Shown here one piece after another: positions 17,925 through 26,022 of a stretch of 64,000 nt of DNA. The stretch lies in assembly GCA_018066245.1 (NCBI GenBank), contig JAGHRT010000033.1:1-64000 (forward strand), given 5' to 3'. Within the stretch, counting starts at the first letter, position 1. Every line of letters starts with the position of its first letter. Below the pieces are notes generated by a model. It did not search any database and was not told the DNA's origin. It saw only the letters and a program-made list of their open reading frames with translations. This DNA comes from Candidatus Equimonas faecalis. Its GTDB lineage: Bacteria; Bacteroidota; Bacteroidia; Bacteroidales; Bacteroidaceae. The position numbers and the translations under genes were made by a program.

Positions 17925-20081
17925 TTATTTCAGATAGTCGTCGAAGTAGCGGGTGATGCGCTCGTGGAGGTGGATTTGGTCCTTTCCCCGCATGTTGTGT
18001 TCCTGGCCGGGATAGACGAAGTAGTCGGGCTGGGTGCCGGCATCCTGACAGGCTCGGAGGAAGGCGAGGCTGTGCTGGAGGATGCAGGTGTCGTCGTTGT
18101 AGCCCACGATGATTTGCAGGCGGCCCTTCAGATTGCCGGCCTTGTTGAGCAGGGAGGAGGAGGCGTAGCCCTCGGGGTTTTGCTGCGGCGTGTCCATGTA
18201 GCGCTCGCCGTACATGACCTCATAGTACTTCCAGTCTATCACGGGTCCGCCGGCCACGCCCACCTTGAACGTGTCGGGATAGTTAAGCATGAGGCTTGTG
18301 GTCATGAAGCCGCCGAACGACCAGCCGTGTACGCCGATGCGCTCGCTATCGATGTAGGACAGGGAGCGGAGGTAGGCCACGCCCTTCATCTGGTCGGCCA
18401 TTTCTTCCTGGCCGAGGTGGCGGAAGGTGCAGCTCTCGAAGGCGAAGCCGCGGTCTTTGGAGCCTCGGTTGTCCAGCACAAAGACGATGTAGCCCCGGTT
18501 GGCCATGTAGTATTCCCAAGGGCGGGCGGCGTAGTTCCACGATTCATCGACGTTGCGCAGGCCCGGGCCGCCATAGACATAGACCACGGCGGGGTACTTC
18601 TTGACAGCGTCAAAGTCGGGGGGGAGCACGGTGCGCCAGTAGAGCGTGGTGGTGTCGTCGGCTGCCTTCAGCCGTCCGTGATTGACGGTGGGCATGACGT
18701 AGCCGGCCCAGGGGTTGCCGTCGGTGCGGAGCTTGGAGGCTGAGGCCTTGGCTGTTTGCACGAGGTCGTACTGGCGGAACACCTTGGGGCTGCTCCAGTT
18801 GTCCACAAGCCACTCGCCGCTGGGCGAGAGCGTGGGGGTGTGGTAGCCCACGCCGTTGTCGAGGAGGGTGCGGCGGCCATCGCTCACGCGCACTTCATAG
18901 ATATTGTGTCGCATGTCGCCGCTCTCGGTGCTTACCACTATGACGCTCTTGCGGGCGGGGCAGAAGCCCACCAGGTCGGTTACGACGAAGCGTCCCTCGG
19001 TGAGCTGCCGCACTTCCTGTCCGTCGGCGTTGAAGAGGTAGAGGTGGTTGAAGCCGTCGCGCTCGCTTTGGAGGATGAAGCGGGAGGGGTCCCAGGGCAG
19101 GAAGCTCAGGGCGTGGGTGGGGTGGACGTACTTGGGATTGGACTCTGTGTAGAGCACTTTGAGGCGCTCGCCCGTGCGTGCGTCGTAGCTGACGAGTTGG
19201 TAGCTGTCCTGGGAGCGTGGCAGCTCGATGAGGTAGATAAGGCTGCCGTCGGGGCTCCATGTGAGATTGGTGAAGTAGCGGTCGGTGGGGTCGCCGGCCT
19301 GCAGATAGACGGTGCGGCGCGTCTGCTGGTCATACACGCCGACTGTTACCTTGTGGGAAGCCTCGCCGGCCATCGGGTACTTGACGGGTGCGGCCTGGGC
19401 TATGCGGTGGTCAATATCCACAAGGGGGAAGTCGGCCACCATCGACTGGTCCATGCGGTAAAAGGCCAGCTTCTGTCCGTCGGGGCTCCAGAACAGGCCG
19501 CGGTCTATGCCCCATTCGTTGCGGTGGACGGACTGTCCGTAAACGAGTTGGCGGCTGCCGTCGAAGGTGAGCTGATGCTCTGTGCCGTCGGGCAGGGTGA
19601 GGTAGATGTTCCAGTCGCGCACGAAGGCGTGGGTGCGGGAGGCGTAGCAGAACTGGTTGGCCTGTACGTTGCCCTGGGGCAGGGGCTGCTGCCAGACGAG
19701 CTGGCGGGTCTGCCAGTTGTAGAGCAGGCGGGCCTTGTCGGCATTGATCAGGGCGAGGGGCTGGTCGGGGTCGGGGAACCCGGCCTTTTCGAGGGATTTG
19801 AGGCTGAGAGTGTCGGTGCCGAGTGCGGCCTGCACGTCGCTGCGTGTGAAGGCGGTGCCACGGCGGTCGGTCCGGCCTTTTGCATCGCGCAGGAAGCTTA
19901 TGTCCTCGGCGGTGCGCTTCATGAGGCTGTTGCCCCAGAAGGCGGTGTTCAGCTTTTTGGGCACGAGGTCGGCATAGCCCTGACCGTCCCAAAGGAGGTC
20001 GTCGAGCGTGGGCTGCTTGAGGGTTTGGGCCTGTGCCATGAGGGGGCAAAGAAGGATAAGGGTGAGGATTATTTTCTTCAT
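17925..20081 (-). CDS. Dipeptidyl peptidase IV (S9 family), exported
   Basis: 718 aa. Signal peptide 1-18 (MKKIILTLILLCPLMAQA). A beta-propeller domain (about 40-450, DPPIV_N) carries repeats such as LFWSPDGQKLAFYRMD and LTWSPDGSLIYLIELP. The alpha/beta-hydrolase domain (about 470-718) has the nucleophile in HGWSFGGFM (Ser near 588), Asp in GYNDDT near 662 and His in GQEHNMRGKD near 695. It removes X-Pro or X-Ala dipeptides from peptides, probably in the periplasm or at the surface. The start overlaps the stop of the upstream methyltransferase gene by four bases (ATGA), so the two are translationally coupled. That pairing has no obvious functional logic. Confidence 0.92.
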   Translation of the reverse strand: MKKIILTLILLCPLMAQAQTLKQPTLDDLLWDGQGYADLVPKKLNTAFWGNSLMKRTAEDISFLRDAKGRTDRRGTAFTRSDVQAALGTDTLSLKSLEKAGFPDPDQPLALINADKARLLYNWQTRQLVWQQPLPQGNVQANQFCYASRTHAFVRDWNIYLTLPDGTEHQLTFDGSRQLVYGQSVHRNEWGIDRGLFWSPDGQKLAFYRMDQSMVADFPLVDIDHRIAQAAPVKYPMAGEASHKVTVGVYDQQTRRTVYLQAGDPTDRYFTNLTWSPDGSLIYLIELPRSQDSYQLVSYDARTGERLKVLYTESNPKYVHPTHALSFLPWDPSRFILQSERDGFNHLYLFNADGQEVRQLTEGRFVVTDLVGFCPARKSVIVVSTESGDMRHNIYEVRVSDGRRTLLDNGVGYHTPTLSPSGEWLVDNWSSPKVFRQYDLVQTAKASASKLRTDGNPWAGYVMPTVNHGRLKAADDTTTLYWRTVLPPDFDAVKKYPAVVYVYGGPGLRNVDESWNYAARPWEYYMANRGYIVFVLDNRGSKDRGFAFESCTFRHLGQEEMADQMKGVAYLRSLSYIDSERIGVHGWSFGGFMTTSLMLNYPDTFKVGVAGGPVIDWKYYEVMYGERYMDTPQQNPEGYASSSLLNKAGNLKGRLQIIVGYNDDTCILQHSLAFLRACQDAGTQPDYFVYPGQEHNMRGKDQIHLHERITRYFDDYLK

Positions 20082-21604
20082 GATTCTGACGATGTGCGGC
20101 GGCCCCCTTTCGACGGGCCTTTAGGCCGGTTGAAATTACCCTGCCGATAGTTTTTCCTGTCGGCGGACTTGTTTTTCCTGTCGGCGGACTTGTTTTTCCT
20201 GTCGGCGGAGTAGTTCGTGCGCTCCTTGGAGGCGGAAGCACCCGTCCGCCGCCGCTGATTGCCGGCACGGGTAAAATCTTCGTGGAACTTGCGCAAGAAA
20301 TTGTATTTCAAGCGTTGCTCGCGTTCCTCCTCCGTCTCGTTGGAAGTGTCGGGGCGCGGCTGGCGGGTTTCCTTCTTGAAGTCCGACTGCCGACTGAACT
20401 TGCGGCTCTGGTCGTTCATGTGGCGGCGCTCATCGTCGGTCTTGATGAAGTTGCCCGCCTTCTTGAAGTCCTTCATGCTGCCGTCGAACACCTGATACTT
20501 GCGCAGCTCGCAATCCAAGGCACCGTTCTGCAACGCATAGCGCACGCTGGGGCGCATACCTACGGCATCGAACAGCTCCTCCCTGGAGCAGATAATCCAA
20601 GCGTCGCCACCCACAAACTCATGCTTGAGCTTCTGGCCGATAGTCTCGTAGAGGCCCACCGTGTCGCCTTGGCTGAGGCGCTCGCCGTAGGGCGGGTTTG
20701 TCAGGATGACGGCCTTCTCCTTGGGCTGGCTGAAGTCCTGGAAGTTCATCTGCTTGAAGGCTATGCAGTCGGCCACGCCCGCGCTCTTGGCGTTGTCGGA
20801 GGCCGTAGCCACGGCATTGCGGTTGAGGTCGTAGGCATAGATGCGGTGGCTGAAAGGCCGCTCCTGGCTGTCGTCCTCATAGATGCGGCTGAGGAGAGTG
20901 GGGTCGAAGTCGGGCCAGCTCTCAAATCCGAATTTCTTGCGGAACACGCCGGGGTAGATGTTGCGGGCTATGAGCGCGGCCTCTATAGCTATGGTGCCGG
21001 AGCCGCAGAAGGGGTCGATGAGGTCGCAGTCGGCCTGCCATCCGCTCAGCTTGACCATGGCCGCAGCCATGACCTCGTTGATGGGGGCCTCCACCGAGCC
21101 CACCCTGTAGCCGCGCTGGTGGAGCGACTCGCCGCTGGAGTCCAGCGAAAGCGTGCAGTCGCGCTCGCTGACGTGTATGTTAAGGCGAATGTCCGGGTTG
21201 GACAGGGAAATGTTGGGCCGCCATCCTTCTGCCTCAAGGCACTTGTCCACGACGGCGTCCTTGACGCGGTAGGTGAGGAAGCGGCTGTTGCGCATCTCGC
21301 TGCTGTAAACGGTGGCGTCCACGCTGAATGTCTGCCCCCGACGCAGGAGGACGGACCAGTCGAAGGCCTTGACGTGGTCGTAAACCTCATCGGGCGTACT
21401 CGCCTTGAAGCTCAGGATGGGCTTCAACACCCTGACAGCCGTGCGCAGACAGAAGTTGGCACGATACATCGCTTCGAGGTCGCCTACGAAACTTACCATA
21501 CGCGTGCCTATCTGCACTTCGTTGAAACCAAGTTCGGTGAGCTCTTGCGCCAGGACTTCCTCAAGACCTTGGAACGTCTTGGCAATAAGTTGAAATTCTT
21601 GCAT
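20078..21604 (-). CDS. THUMP-domain class I RNA methyltransferase (RlmL-like, 23S rRNA m2G)
   Basis: 508 aa. N-terminal ferredoxin-like/THUMP region at about 1-165, with FQLIAKTFQGLEEVLAQEL at the start. The SAM-dependent methyltransferase domain at about 166-380 contains LIDPFCGSGTIAIEAAL (SAM-binding) and the catalytic TNPPYGERLS. This is the YcbY/RlmL N-terminal architecture; the RlmK half is absent. Residues after about 385 form a charged tail, and within it the periodic array A1 encodes three SADRKNK repeats (about 466-487). The homologous core does not need this tail, so the repeat appears to have been tolerated as an addition. The gene starts the operon with DPP IV and ridA, with TAATTTTG at 21623-21630. 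Confidence 0.9.
   Translation of the reverse strand: MQEFQLIAKTFQGLEEVLAQELTELGFNEVQIGTRMVSFVGDLEAMYRANFCLRTAVRVLKPILSFKASTPDEVYDHVKAFDWSVLLRRGQTFSVDATVYSSEMRNSRFLTYRVKDAVVDKCLEAEGWRPNISLSNPDIRLNIHVSERDCTLSLDSSGESLHQRGYRVGSVEAPINEVMAAAMVKLSGWQADCDLIDPFCGSGTIAIEAALIARNIYPGVFRKKFGFESWPDFDPTLLSRIYEDDSQERPFSHRIYAYDLNRNAVATASDNAKSAGVADCIAFKQMNFQDFSQPKEKAVILTNPPYGERLSQGDTVGLYETIGQKLKHEFVGGDAWIICSREELFDAVGMRPSVRYALQNGALDCELRKYQVFDGSMKDFKKAGNFIKTDDERRHMNDQSRKFSRQSDFKKETRQPRPDTSNETEEEREQRLKYNFLRKFHEDFTRAGNQRRRTGASASKERTNYSADRKNKSADRKNKSADRKNYRQGNFNRPKGPSKGGRRTSSES
20139..20215. repeat. Array A1: 21-bp periodic repeat inside the methyltransferase gene
   Basis: Arms GTCGGCGGACT (11 bp) alternate with TGTTTTTCCT or AGTTTTTCCT (10 bp), about 3.5 units. 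A 21-bp period keeps the reading frame and encodes SADRKNK repeats at the C-terminus. Confidence 0.85.
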
Positions 21605-21622
21605 AGTTTCTACAATCTACGG

Positions 21623-21654
21623 CAAAATTACGGCAAAAGGCCGAATTGACCAAA
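21623..21654 (-). promoter_or_regulatory. Promoter for the methyltransferase-DPP IV-ridA operon
   Basis: Minus strand: TTTG (21651-21654), a 20-base spacer, TAATTTTG (21623-21630). Confidence 0.6.
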
Positions 21655-21735
21655 CCAAAACACCGGTTTTCTGCAAAAGTCCGCCGAAAGCACGCCTTTT
21701 CCGGCCTTAAATTATGTTAATTCAAAAGAAAAACG

Positions 21736-21743
21736 TAACTTTG
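21736..21743 (+). promoter_or_regulatory. Promoter -7 element for the acyl-CoA ligase
   Basis: TAACTTTG, 66 bases before the start codon; divergent from the methyltransferase promoter. Confidence 0.55.
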
Positions 21744-21763
21744 TGCGCAATTCATGCGGCCAT

Positions 21764-21805
21764 CCGCCCCCCACTAACGATTATCCGCCCCCCACTAACG
21801 ATTAA
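21764..21805 (+). repeat. Tandem 21-bp duplication in the leader of the acyl-CoA ligase gene
   Basis: Two perfect copies of an 11-bp arm ATCCGCCCCCC plus a 10-bp spacer ACTAACGATT. The 11+10 architecture is that of the A arrays, although the sequence is diverged. It ends just before the start codon at 21810. Confidence 0.7.
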
Positions 21806-21809
21806 AGCT

Positions 21810-23612
21810 ATGCAGAACAATTCCCACTACGCCCATCTCATCCAGCAGCAGGCCGAAACTTACGGCCAGCGCACCGCCTTGAAATACCGCGACTACCGGC
21901 AAGGCAAGTGGGTGCCCGTCAGTTGGAACGACTTCGCCCTGCGTGTAGGGCAAGTCAGCCGTGCGCTCATTGCCCGAGGCGTGGCCGTGCAGGAACACTT
22001 GGCCGTGTTTTCGCAAAACAAGCCCGAATGCCTCTACGCCGACTTCGGCGCCTACGGCATCAGGGCCGTTACCATCCCGTTCTACGCCACGAGCAGCGTG
22101 GGGCAGGTGGCCTACATGATGAACGACGCTGAAATCCGCTTCGTCTTCGTGGGTGAGCAGCAACAGTACGACACGATGATGGCAGCCGCCCCGCTGTGCC
22201 ACACCTTGCAGGGCATCGTCATCTTCGACCCCGACGTGAAGCGCAAGGACGGCGACACGCTTTCGGTGTACTTCGACGAGTTCCTCGCCCAAGGCACCGC
22301 CGAGCACCAGGCCGAGGCCGATGTGCGCAGATCCGCCGCCACCTACGACGACACGGCCAACATTCTCTACACAAGCGGCACTACGGGCCAGAGCAAGGGC
22401 GTGATTCTCACCCACTCCATGTACCGAGCCGCCATGGAGGGGCACAACAAAATCCTGACGGTGGACGACACCGACGTTATCCTCAATTTCCTGCCCTTCA
22501 CCCATGTGTTTGAGCGCGGCTGGAGCTACCTCTGCATCACCTGGGGCTGCACCCTGTGCATCAACCTCAGGCCCCACGACGTGCAGCGCAGTATGCAGGA
22601 GGTGCACCCCACCTGCATGTCGAGCGTGCCCCGCTTCTGGGAAAAAGTCTATCAGGCCGTGCTGGACAAAGCCGAGAAGGGCAGCATCGTGGAACGGCGG
22701 CTCATTCTCGGAGCCATACGCACCTGCGGCGACTTCTGGGAGAACTACGAAGCCCGCCAGAAGCCCGCGCCCCTCTGGCTACGAGCCAAGGTGGCCTTCT
22801 ACAGGAAAGTCGTCATCCCCAAGCTGCGCAAGGCCATCGGCATAGAGAGGAGCAAATGCTTCCCCACCGCCGGAGCCGCCGTAAGCCCCGAGGTGGAACG
22901 CTTCGTCCACGCCGCGGGCATCGACATCTGCGTGGGCTACGGCCTGACGGAGACCACGGCCAGCGTGTCGTTCGACCACAAGGACGAAACCGTAACGATG
23001 GGCTCCATAGGCCGCGTGATGCCGGGCATCGAGGTAAAGATAGGCCCCGACAACGAAATACTCGTGAAAGGCCCCACAGTAACCCCCGGCTACTACCGCA
23101 AGCCGGAGGAGACCGCCAAGGCGATTGATGCCGACGGGTGGTTCCACACAGGCGACGCAGGCTACCTGAAGGACGGCGAACTCTATATGACGGAGCGCAT
23201 CAAAGACCTGTTCAAGACATCCAACGGCAAGTACATTGCGCCCCAGCTCATAGAGGGCAAGCTCACGATTGACCGCTACATCGAGCAGGCCGTGGTCGTG
23301 GCCGACAAGAGGAAGTTCGTGAGCGCCCTTGTCGTGCCCACCTACCCCCTTCTGGAGCAGTACGCCCGCGAACAGGGGCTCTCCTTCGGCTCACGCGAGG
23401 AACTCTGCCAGCTGAAGCCCGTGAAGGATATGATCTGGCAGCGCATCCAAGTCCTCCAGCAAGACCTCGCCCCCTACGAGCAGGTGAAGCGCTTCGCCAT
23501 CCTCCCCAAGCCATTCTCACTTGAGACGGAGGAAATCACCAACACCCTGAAAATAAAACGCCGAGCCGTGTACGACCACTACGCCGGCCTCATCGAAAGC
23601 TTCTACGCCTGA
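21810..23612 (+). CDS. Long-chain fatty acid-CoA ligase (AMP-forming)
   Basis: 600 aa, the usual length of Bacteroidetes long-chain acyl-CoA synthetases (FadD15-like). It activates fatty acids with ATP and CoA through an acyl-adenylate. Motifs: the P-loop-like ILYTSGTTGQSKGVILTHS (about residues 220-238), VGYGLTETTASVS (about 375-387), and GDAGYLKDGELYMTERIKD with the hinge and KTSNGKYIAPQLIEG near 470-490. ATG at 21810 gives the standard N-terminus, MQNNSHYAHLIQQQAETYG. An in-frame upstream extension exists but would translate the promoter and the tandem repeat. It may run on into prfB across array B2. Confidence 0.9.
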   Translation: MQNNSHYAHLIQQQAETYGQRTALKYRDYRQGKWVPVSWNDFALRVGQVSRALIARGVAVQEHLAVFSQNKPECLYADFGAYGIRAVTIPFYATSSVGQVAYMMNDAEIRFVFVGEQQQYDTMMAAAPLCHTLQGIVIFDPDVKRKDGDTLSVYFDEFLAQGTAEHQAEADVRRSAATYDDTANILYTSGTTGQSKGVILTHSMYRAAMEGHNKILTVDDTDVILNFLPFTHVFERGWSYLCITWGCTLCINLRPHDVQRSMQEVHPTCMSSVPRFWEKVYQAVLDKAEKGSIVERRLILGAIRTCGDFWENYEARQKPAPLWLRAKVAFYRKVVIPKLRKAIGIERSKCFPTAGAAVSPEVERFVHAAGIDICVGYGLTETTASVSFDHKDETVTMGSIGRVMPGIEVKIGPDNEILVKGPTVTPGYYRKPEETAKAIDADGWFHTGDAGYLKDGELYMTERIKDLFKTSNGKYIAPQLIEGKLTIDRYIEQAVVVADKRKFVSALVVPTYPLLEQYAREQGLSFGSREELCQLKPVKDMIWQRIQVLQQDLAPYEQVKRFAILPKPFSLETEEITNTLKIKRRAVYDHYAGLIESFYA

Positions 23613-23666
23613 TTCGCGCACCCTTCCGGCAGGAGGAAAACGCCAGGGCCGCCGACCCTGCAAACT

Positions 23667-23750
23667 GGCGGCGGACTAAGAAACACTACCCTATACGACA
23701 GAAAACACTACCCTATAGGAGAGGAAGCACTACTCCATAGGACAGGACAC
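23667..23750. repeat. Array B2: mixed A and B units before prfB
   Basis: Begins with an A arm (GGCGGCGGACT) plus AAGAAACACT, then B-type arms ACCCTATACGAC, ACCCTATAGGAG and ACTCCATAGGAC, each followed by a 10-bp core variant. It abuts the prfB start codon at 23754. It shows that the A and B arms belong to one element family. Confidence 0.8.
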
Positions 23751-23753
23751 ATT

Positions 23754-24869
23754 ATGATAACGCAAGACCAACTTAAAGCCCTACAGGAGCGCACAGCCGC
23801 CCTCCACCGCTACCTCGACATACCCCAGAAGCAAATGCAATGGGAAGAAGAACAGCTGCGCACGCAAGACCCTGAATTTTGGAACGACCGTGAGCGTGCC
23901 GAAGCCCAGATGAAACTCGTCAAGGGCTTGGAAAAGTGGCTGAAAGGCTACAAGGAGGTGAGCGCACTCACCGAAGAGGCCGCCCTGGCCTACGATTTCC
24001 ACAAGGAGCAGATGGTTACGGAAGACGAAGTCGATGCCGCCTATCAGAAAGCCCTTGACGCCATCGAGGAACTGGAGCTCAAGAACATGCTGCGGCAGGA
24101 AGAGGACAGCATGGACTGCGTGCTGAAAATCAACTCCGGCGCAGGCGGCACCGAGGCGCAGGACTGGGCGCAGATGCTCATGCGCATGTACCTCCGCTAC
24201 GCCGAGGCCAACGGCTACAAAGCGACCATCGCCAACCTTCAGGACGGCGACGAGGCAGGAATCAAGACCGTAACCATCGAACTGGAAGGCGACATGGCCT
24301 ACGGCTACCTCAAGAGCGAAAACGGCGTACACCGCCTCGTGCGCGTCAGCCCCTACAACGCACAGGGCAAGCGCATGACGAGCTTCGCCTCCGTGTTCGT
24401 TACGCCACTGGTGGACGACACCATAGAAGTGGAGGTGGACCCCAGCCGCATCAGCTGGGACCTCTTCCGCTCAGGCGGCGCAGGCGGCCAGAACGTAAAT
24501 AAAGTGGAGACCGGTGTACGCCTCCGCTATCAGTATAAAGACCCCGACACGGGCGAGGAGGAGGAAATCCTCATCGAGAACACCGAGAGCCGCAAGCAAC
24601 TTGAGAACCGCGAGAACGCCATGCGCCTCCTGCGCTCACAGCTCTACGACCGAGCCATGCAGAAGCGCCGAGCCGCACAGGCCGCCATAGAGGCAGGCAA
24701 GAAGAAAATAGAGTGGGGCTCACAGATACGCTCCTACGTGTTCGACGACCGCCGCGTGAAGGACCACCGCACGGGCTATCAGACCAGCGACGTGGGCGGC
24801 GTGATGGACGGCAAGCTGCACGGTTTCATCAAGGCCTACCTCATGGACAACGCCGAAAGCGAGCAATAG
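23754..24869 (+). CDS. prfB: Peptide chain release factor 2
   Basis: 371 aa, full-length RF2. RF2 reads UGA/UAA stop codons and triggers peptide release. The GGQ motif is in RSGGAGGQNVNKVETGVRL (about residue 250). The codon-recognition tripeptide, SPF in E. coli, is SPY here (HRLVRVSPYN, about 201-210). The whole protein reads in one frame: at the place of the classical programmed +1 frameshift (after YL), the sequence is TAC CTC GAC with no UGA, so autoregulation by frameshifting is absent. The start codon lies directly behind array B2. Downstream are a 46-aa peptide gene and a CYTH gene, probably co-transcribed. Confidence 0.95.
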   Translation: MITQDQLKALQERTAALHRYLDIPQKQMQWEEEQLRTQDPEFWNDRERAEAQMKLVKGLEKWLKGYKEVSALTEEAALAYDFHKEQMVTEDEVDAAYQKALDAIEELELKNMLRQEEDSMDCVLKINSGAGGTEAQDWAQMLMRMYLRYAEANGYKATIANLQDGDEAGIKTVTIELEGDMAYGYLKSENGVHRLVRVSPYNAQGKRMTSFASVFVTPLVDDTIEVEVDPSRISWDLFRSGGAGGQNVNKVETGVRLRYQYKDPDTGEEEEILIENTESRKQLENRENAMRLLRSQLYDRAMQKRRAAQAAIEAGKKKIEWGSQIRSYVFDDRRVKDHRTGYQTSDVGGVMDGKLHGFIKAYLMDNAESEQ

Positions 24870-24926
24870 CATTATCCCAACATTATAAACCACGCCCCCG
24901 CCCAGGGGCCAAACAATCAAAAGACT

Positions 24927-25067
24927 ATGAGCAACCAAAAGAAAGCCAAGAAACAGCAGGCCCGCGAGGCCGCACAGGAACGTCAGGCCCGCCGCGTAGT
25001 GAACGGTATAGCCATCGGACTTATCGTAGTGATGCTGCTGTGCGTGGCAGTGAGCTATCTGATGTAA
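24927..25067 (+). CDS. Small single-pass membrane protein (46 aa)
   Basis: Encodes 46 residues beginning MSNQKKAKKQQAREAAQERQ: a highly charged, helix-forming, basic first half (1-25), then a transmembrane segment at about 26-44 (NGIAIGLIVVMLLCVAVSY). The positive-inside rule predicts a cytoplasmic N-terminus. It sits 57 bases after prfB and 16 bases before the CYTH gene on the same strand, which supports it as a real gene. I do not recognise a family. Such K/R/Q-rich plus one-helix proteins are common near translation genes in Bacteroidetes, but function is unknown. Confidence 0.65.
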   Translation: MSNQKKAKKQQAREAAQERQARRVVNGIAIGLIVVMLLCVAVSYLM

Positions 25068-25083
25068 GCCGCCCGCCGACAGC

Positions 25084-25584
25084 ATGGGTTTGGAAATAGA
25101 ACGCAAGTTCCTTGTAAGGGACGATTCCTACAAGGCACTTGCCGCATCGCACTCCCGCATCGTGCAAGGCTACATCTGCCACGAGAAGGGACGCACGGTG
25201 CGCGTCAGGCTGCGTGGGGAGCAGGCCTTCCTCACAATCAAGGGCCCGAGCCGGGGAGGCGGCCTCACGCGCTATGAATTCGAGAAGGAGCTGACGCCCG
25301 ACGAGGGCCTGTCGCTCCTTGCGCTCTGCCACGGCGGCGTGGTGGAGAAGGTGCGCTGGCTGGTGCCCACGCCCGACGGCCACACGGTGGAGGTGGATGA
25401 ATTCCACGGCCTGAACGAGGGCCTGACGATGGCCGAAATCGAACTGGGCAGCGAGGACGAGCCTTTCCTCCGCCCCGACTTCCTCGGCGAGGAGGTTACG
25501 GGCGACCGCCGCTACTACAATTCGCAACTCCTGCTCCACCCCTACACGCTGTGGGAGCAGGACGGCACGCCAGCCCGCCGCTGA
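25084..25584 (+). CDS. CYTH domain protein (triphosphate tunnel metalloenzyme)
   Basis: 166 aa, one CYTH domain. The family forms a beta-barrel tunnel that hydrolyses triphosphates, usually inorganic triphosphate or thiamine triphosphate. The diagnostic ExExK is MGLEIERKFLV at residues 4-8. Further tunnel residues are visible in VRVRLRGEQAFLTIKGP, RYEFEKEL, VEVDEFHGLNEGLTMAEIEL and GDRRYYNSQL. The length matches short bacterial homologues without a CHAD domain. It ends the prfB unit and converges on aminopeptidase P across the palindrome-rich gap at 25585-26022. Confidence 0.9.
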   Translation: MGLEIERKFLVRDDSYKALAASHSRIVQGYICHEKGRTVRVRLRGEQAFLTIKGPSRGGGLTRYEFEKELTPDEGLSLLALCHGGVVEKVRWLVPTPDGHTVEVDEFHGLNEGLTMAEIELGSEDEPFLRPDFLGEEVTGDRRYYNSQLLLHPYTLWEQDGTPARR

Positions 25585-25589
25585 CGGCA

Positions 25590-25669
25590 CCTACCCCATA
25601 GAGAAGGAAAAACCAGTCCGCCGATAGGAAAAACTGTCGGCGGACTGATTTTTCTTATCGGCGGACTAA
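25590..25669. repeat. Array A2: A/B repeat containing a perfect-stem hairpin
   Basis: A B-type arm (ACCCCATAGAGA) is followed by A arms in opposite orientation: AGTCCGCCGAT, core AGGAAAAACT, GTCGGCGGACT, then GATTTTTCTT and ATCGGCGGACT. The first two A arms can pair over 11 bp with the core as loop. Confidence 0.85.
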
Positions 25670-25718
25670 TGTGGGTTCCCTTTAAGGAGCGTGGAAAAGG
25701 CAGCTTGGGCAGCTGTCG

Positions 25719-25990
25719 CATCCCTATGGGATGCTTCAAGCCGGCCTATGCGTCCAGCCATTGCGGCCGGCGTTCCGCCGCCCTTATGGCTGGCTACCTT
25801 TGTGGCCTGCCTAACGGCAGGCTCACCTCTCCCCAAGACGGCTGAAATCCAGTCCCGAAAGAGAAGTACACAAAAGGGAGGAAAGCTTCCCGTAGGGAAG
25901 CGATAAGGGTAGCCAGCCATGAGGGCGTAGCCCGTAATGGCTGGTCAAAGGTGTCGCATCCCTACGCTTGCCGTAGGCAAGATACGGCCA
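25719..25990. repeat. Family D compound palindrome, copy 1
   Basis: Contains GCATCCCTATGGGATGC (25719-25735), a long inverted repeat with arms 25754-25798 and 25908-25944 (both carrying CCAGCCATT and ATGGCTGGCTACC), and internal hairpins at 25806-25823 and 25886-25902. It fills most of the 438-bp gap between the convergent CYTH and pepP genes; I see no gene there. Confidence 0.75.
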
Positions 25991-26022
25991 CGGGCAGCGA
26001 ATCCACGGCTGCACGCTCTTCT

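Noticed and set aside
25666..25920. 84- and 71-codon frames in the CYTH-pepP gap
   Set aside because: Both run through compound palindrome D1 and have no protein features.
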